A stretch of 10,198 nt of DNA. Source: an uncultured Dechloromonas sp. (GTDB lineage: Bacteria; Pseudomonadota; Gammaproteobacteria; Burkholderiales; Rhodocyclaceae). Location: assembly GCA_946477505.1 (NCBI GenBank), contig CAMKYP010000106.1, positions 1 through 10,198 of the forward strand, in the 5' to 3' direction. The notes beneath the pieces were generated by a model, which saw nothing but the letters and a program-made list of their open reading frames with translations, was not told the origin of the DNA and did no database searches. Positions 5,693-10,198 of the stretch are shown here, piece by piece; within the stretch, counting starts at the first letter, position 1; every line of letters begins with the position of its first letter. The position numbers were made by a program, and so were the translations under genes.

Positions 5693-5843
5693 ATGGGGCG
5701 GGGTGTCCCTGACGAAAGGTCTTTGCGTGCTGCCGTTCGCCGATTTTGCCGTGTGTATTGCCTTGACGGGTCCGACCCGGGTTGGCTTACGCCTGGCACC
5801 GGCCACGCTCTTTCGATTCTCCGCCCCCCATGATGGAGAATCG
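5693..5843 (+). promoter_or_regulatory. Riboswitch expression platform with Shine-Dalgarno sequestor hairpin
   Basis: A perfect 9-bp hairpin, CGATTCTCC (5814-5822) with GGAGAATCG (5835-5843) and a 12-base loop, contains the nrdA Shine-Dalgarno GGAG (5835-5838) in its 3' arm. Just after the aptamer, GGGGCGGGG (5695-5703) can pair with CTCCGCCCC (5819-5827), eight Watson-Crick pairs plus one G-U, which would break that hairpin. The same bases, as GCGGGG (5698-5703), can pair with CCCCGC in L5 (5573-5578); P13 could form from GGGG (5695-5698) and CCCT (5707-5710). The two pairings exclude each other. I infer translational OFF with B12 and ON without. There is no U-tract, so transcription termination looks unlikely. 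Confidence 0.75.
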
Positions 5844-5845
5844 CC

Positions 5846-8608
<2,763 letters not shown>

Positions 8609-8665
8609 GAAATGCCTCGCGTTCTTTCAACCCAACAAATCACAAGACAACGAGGGAGAATCACG

Positions 8666-10198
8666 ATGTCAAATCAGTCCATCAAGGGGCTTCCCGGCGC
8701 GCTGGTGTTTGGCGCAGTTTCCGCGCTCATGCCGCAAGCCGCGTTGGCCGAAGGCAACACACTCGATACGGTGGTCGTCACTGGGCGTCGCGCCGAGGCA
8801 CGCCTGGAAGACACGCCGCAGCGCATCGAGGTCATTACCAAAAAGGATATCGAGCGGACACCTGCCCGCGAGCTCACGGATCTGCTCAAGAAGAACACCA
8901 GCGTTGATGTCATCCAGTATCCCGGCAATCTCTCCGGCATTGGCATTCGCGGCTTCCGTCCTGAATTCTCCGGCATCAACAAGCGTTCGCTGTTGTTGAT
9001 CGATGGCCGGCCGGCGATGGCCACCAATCTCAGCCTGGTCAACATGGACAACATCGAACGGGTCGAGGTACTGAAGGGGCCGGCCTCGGCACTCTATGGC
9101 TCATCCGCCATGGGCGGCGTGGTCAACCTGATCACCCGCGAGCGACGCGGCGAACTGGGCGGCTTCGCCCAAATTGGCTATGGCAGTTACGACACTCGCG
9201 AAATCCGAGGCAGTGTCGGTGGAGCCTTGTCGCGTTTCTTCGATTTCGACTACAGCGGTTCCTATTTCGATCAGAACGACGACTTCAAGATGGGCGACGG
9301 CAATGTTCGTCCGAATACTGCCTACAGCCAGCAGAACCACGCCTTGCGCCTCGGTTTCAATCTGAGCGACGACTGGCGCCTGGTACTCAGCAGCGATCTC
9401 TACCGAGGCCGTGATATTGCAACTCCGGGCGATCTCTCCAAAGGCACCAACGCCCAGAGCAACAAGGACATGGACCGCCAAGGCAACGACCTCAAGCTGA
9501 CCGGACGCCTGGGGGCGCACCGTCTGAGCCTGCGTGCCTTTGGCGGCGAACAGTCTTACGAGTCGTATACCAAGACCACGACGACCGCGGCCGACAAGAA
9601 ATATCTGCCCTTCCGCAGTTTTGACGAGGTGCTTGAGTACAGCGGCTGGCAGGTTCAGGATCAGTGGGCCTGGAGCGACTGGGGGATGACGGTAATTGGC
9701 ATCGATCAGGAAACGGCCAGACAGACCACTCGCAGCTACCAGGCCAATGGCGCGCGCAAGGCGCCATCGAGCGCCAACAACCAGCGCGAGTCGCTGGGTT
9801 ATTACGTGCAAAACGCGTTCTTCCTGAACGAGGGGAACACGACCATCGATGTTGGTCTGCGCCGCGATCAGATCACGACGAAAACTTTTGCCACCCCGTT
9901 GCTCACGAGTTTCCAGCCGGGTGAAGCCGAATTCTCGACAACCAACCCCAGCATCGGGTTCAAACAGCGCCTGATCGGCGATCTGCGCCTGCACGGTACG
10001 GCCGGCAAGGGTTTCGTGCCGCCTTCGGCAAGCGAACTGACGGGTTCGGCGATCACCGTCAAGGCCCCCAAGAACGATGTCCTGTCTGGTAATGCCGGCT
10101 TGAAGCCGGAGTCCAGCGTGACCTGGGATCTCGGCCTGGAGTGGTCATCCGGCGGCGTGTTCGTCGATCTGACTGTCTTCCGTACCAAGGTCAGGGAC
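8666..10198 (+). CDS. TonB-dependent outer-membrane receptor, probably cobalamin (BtuB-like); 3' end outside the window
   Basis: The frame is open for 511 codons to the window edge. The protein imports a bulky substrate across the outer membrane using TonB energy. It has a signal peptide (about residues 1-29, cleavage after AALA), a TonB box DTVVVTG (34-40), and a plug domain at about 48-157 with LLLIDGRPA and the hallmark IERVEVLKGPASALYGSSAMGGVVNLIT. Barrel strands rich in alternating aromatics follow, including GKGFVPPSASEL and NAGLKPESSVTWDLGLEW. The ATG at 8666 has GGGAG seven bases upstream. It lies 57 bases after nrdA with no visible promoter between, so it may share the B12-riboswitch transcript. 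Substrate B12 is inferred from that context only; a siderophore or haem receptor cannot be excluded. Confidence 0.93.
   Translation, partial: MSNQSIKGLPGALVFGAVSALMPQAALAEGNTLDTVVVTGRRAEARLEDTPQRIEVITKKDIERTPARELTDLLKKNTSVDVIQYPGNLSGIGIRGFRPEFSGINKRSLLLIDGRPAMATNLSLVNMDNIERVEVLKGPASALYGSSAMGGVVNLITRERRGELGGFAQIGYGSYDTREIRGSVGGALSRFFDFDYSGSYFDQNDDFKMGDGNVRPNTAYSQQNHALRLGFNLSDDWRLVLSSDLYRGRDIATPGDLSKGTNAQSNKDMDRQGNDLKLTGRLGAHRLSLRAFGGEQSYESYTKTTTTAADKKYLPFRSFDEVLEYSGWQVQDQWAWSDWGMTVIGIDQETARQTTRSYQANGARKAPSSANNQRESLGYYVQNAFFLNEGNTTIDVGLRRDQITTKTFATPLLTSFQPGEAEFSTTNPSIGFKQRLIGDLRLHGTAGKGFVPPSASELTGSAITVKAPKNDVLSGNAGLKPESSVTWDLGLEWSSGGVFVDLTVFRTKVRD

Overview
The window looks like accessory and metabolic DNA of a GC-rich Gram-negative bacterium, most likely a betaproteobacterium. 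That placement is an inference from codon style, the Pseudomonas/betaproteobacterial type of NrdA, and the aromatic-amine-dehydrogenase gene order known from Alcaligenes faecalis. A Rhodocyclales-like host would fit but cannot be proved from this window.

Region 1 (1-1467) is mobile DNA. A 5'-truncated IS3-family transposase remnant carries one nonsense codon and two frameshifts. It is followed by an intact type B chloramphenicol acetyltransferase gene (catB3-like) that keeps only the first bases of an integron attC site after its stop. The cat gene is visibly more AT-rich than everything to its right.

Region 2 (1488-5276, minus strand) is one tightly packed six-gene operon. In transcription order it encodes an amine dehydrogenase large subunit, MauE, MauD, the TTQ-bearing small subunit, and two small monohaem c-type cytochromes. 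The small-subunit sequence matches aromatic amine dehydrogenase (AauA) rather than methylamine dehydrogenase (MauA). The layout suggests periplasmic oxidative deamination of primary (probably aromatic) amines, with MauD/MauE handling the light-chain disulfides and the cytochromes carrying electrons away. No mauG-type gene is present. The catB remnant abuts the 3' end of this operon convergently.

Region 3 (5277-5845) is a divergent regulatory interval. Towards the amine dehydrogenase it holds a candidate promoter, a 12-bp palindrome and a 9-bp inverted repeat. Towards the plus strand it holds a candidate sigma-70 promoter, a clear cobalamin riboswitch, and a leader whose last hairpin buries the nrdA ribosome-binding site.

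Region 4 (5846-10198, plus strand) has a class I ribonucleotide reductase large subunit (NrdA, two N-terminal ATP-cone-like segments), then a TonB-dependent outer-membrane receptor that runs off the window end. No nrdB follows nrdA. The most interesting system here is a B12 riboswitch controlling a B12-independent ribonucleotide reductase subunit, probably together with a B12-type receptor. Its complete translational switch (L5-L13 kissing loop, anti-sequestor, Shine-Dalgarno sequestor) can be traced base by base.
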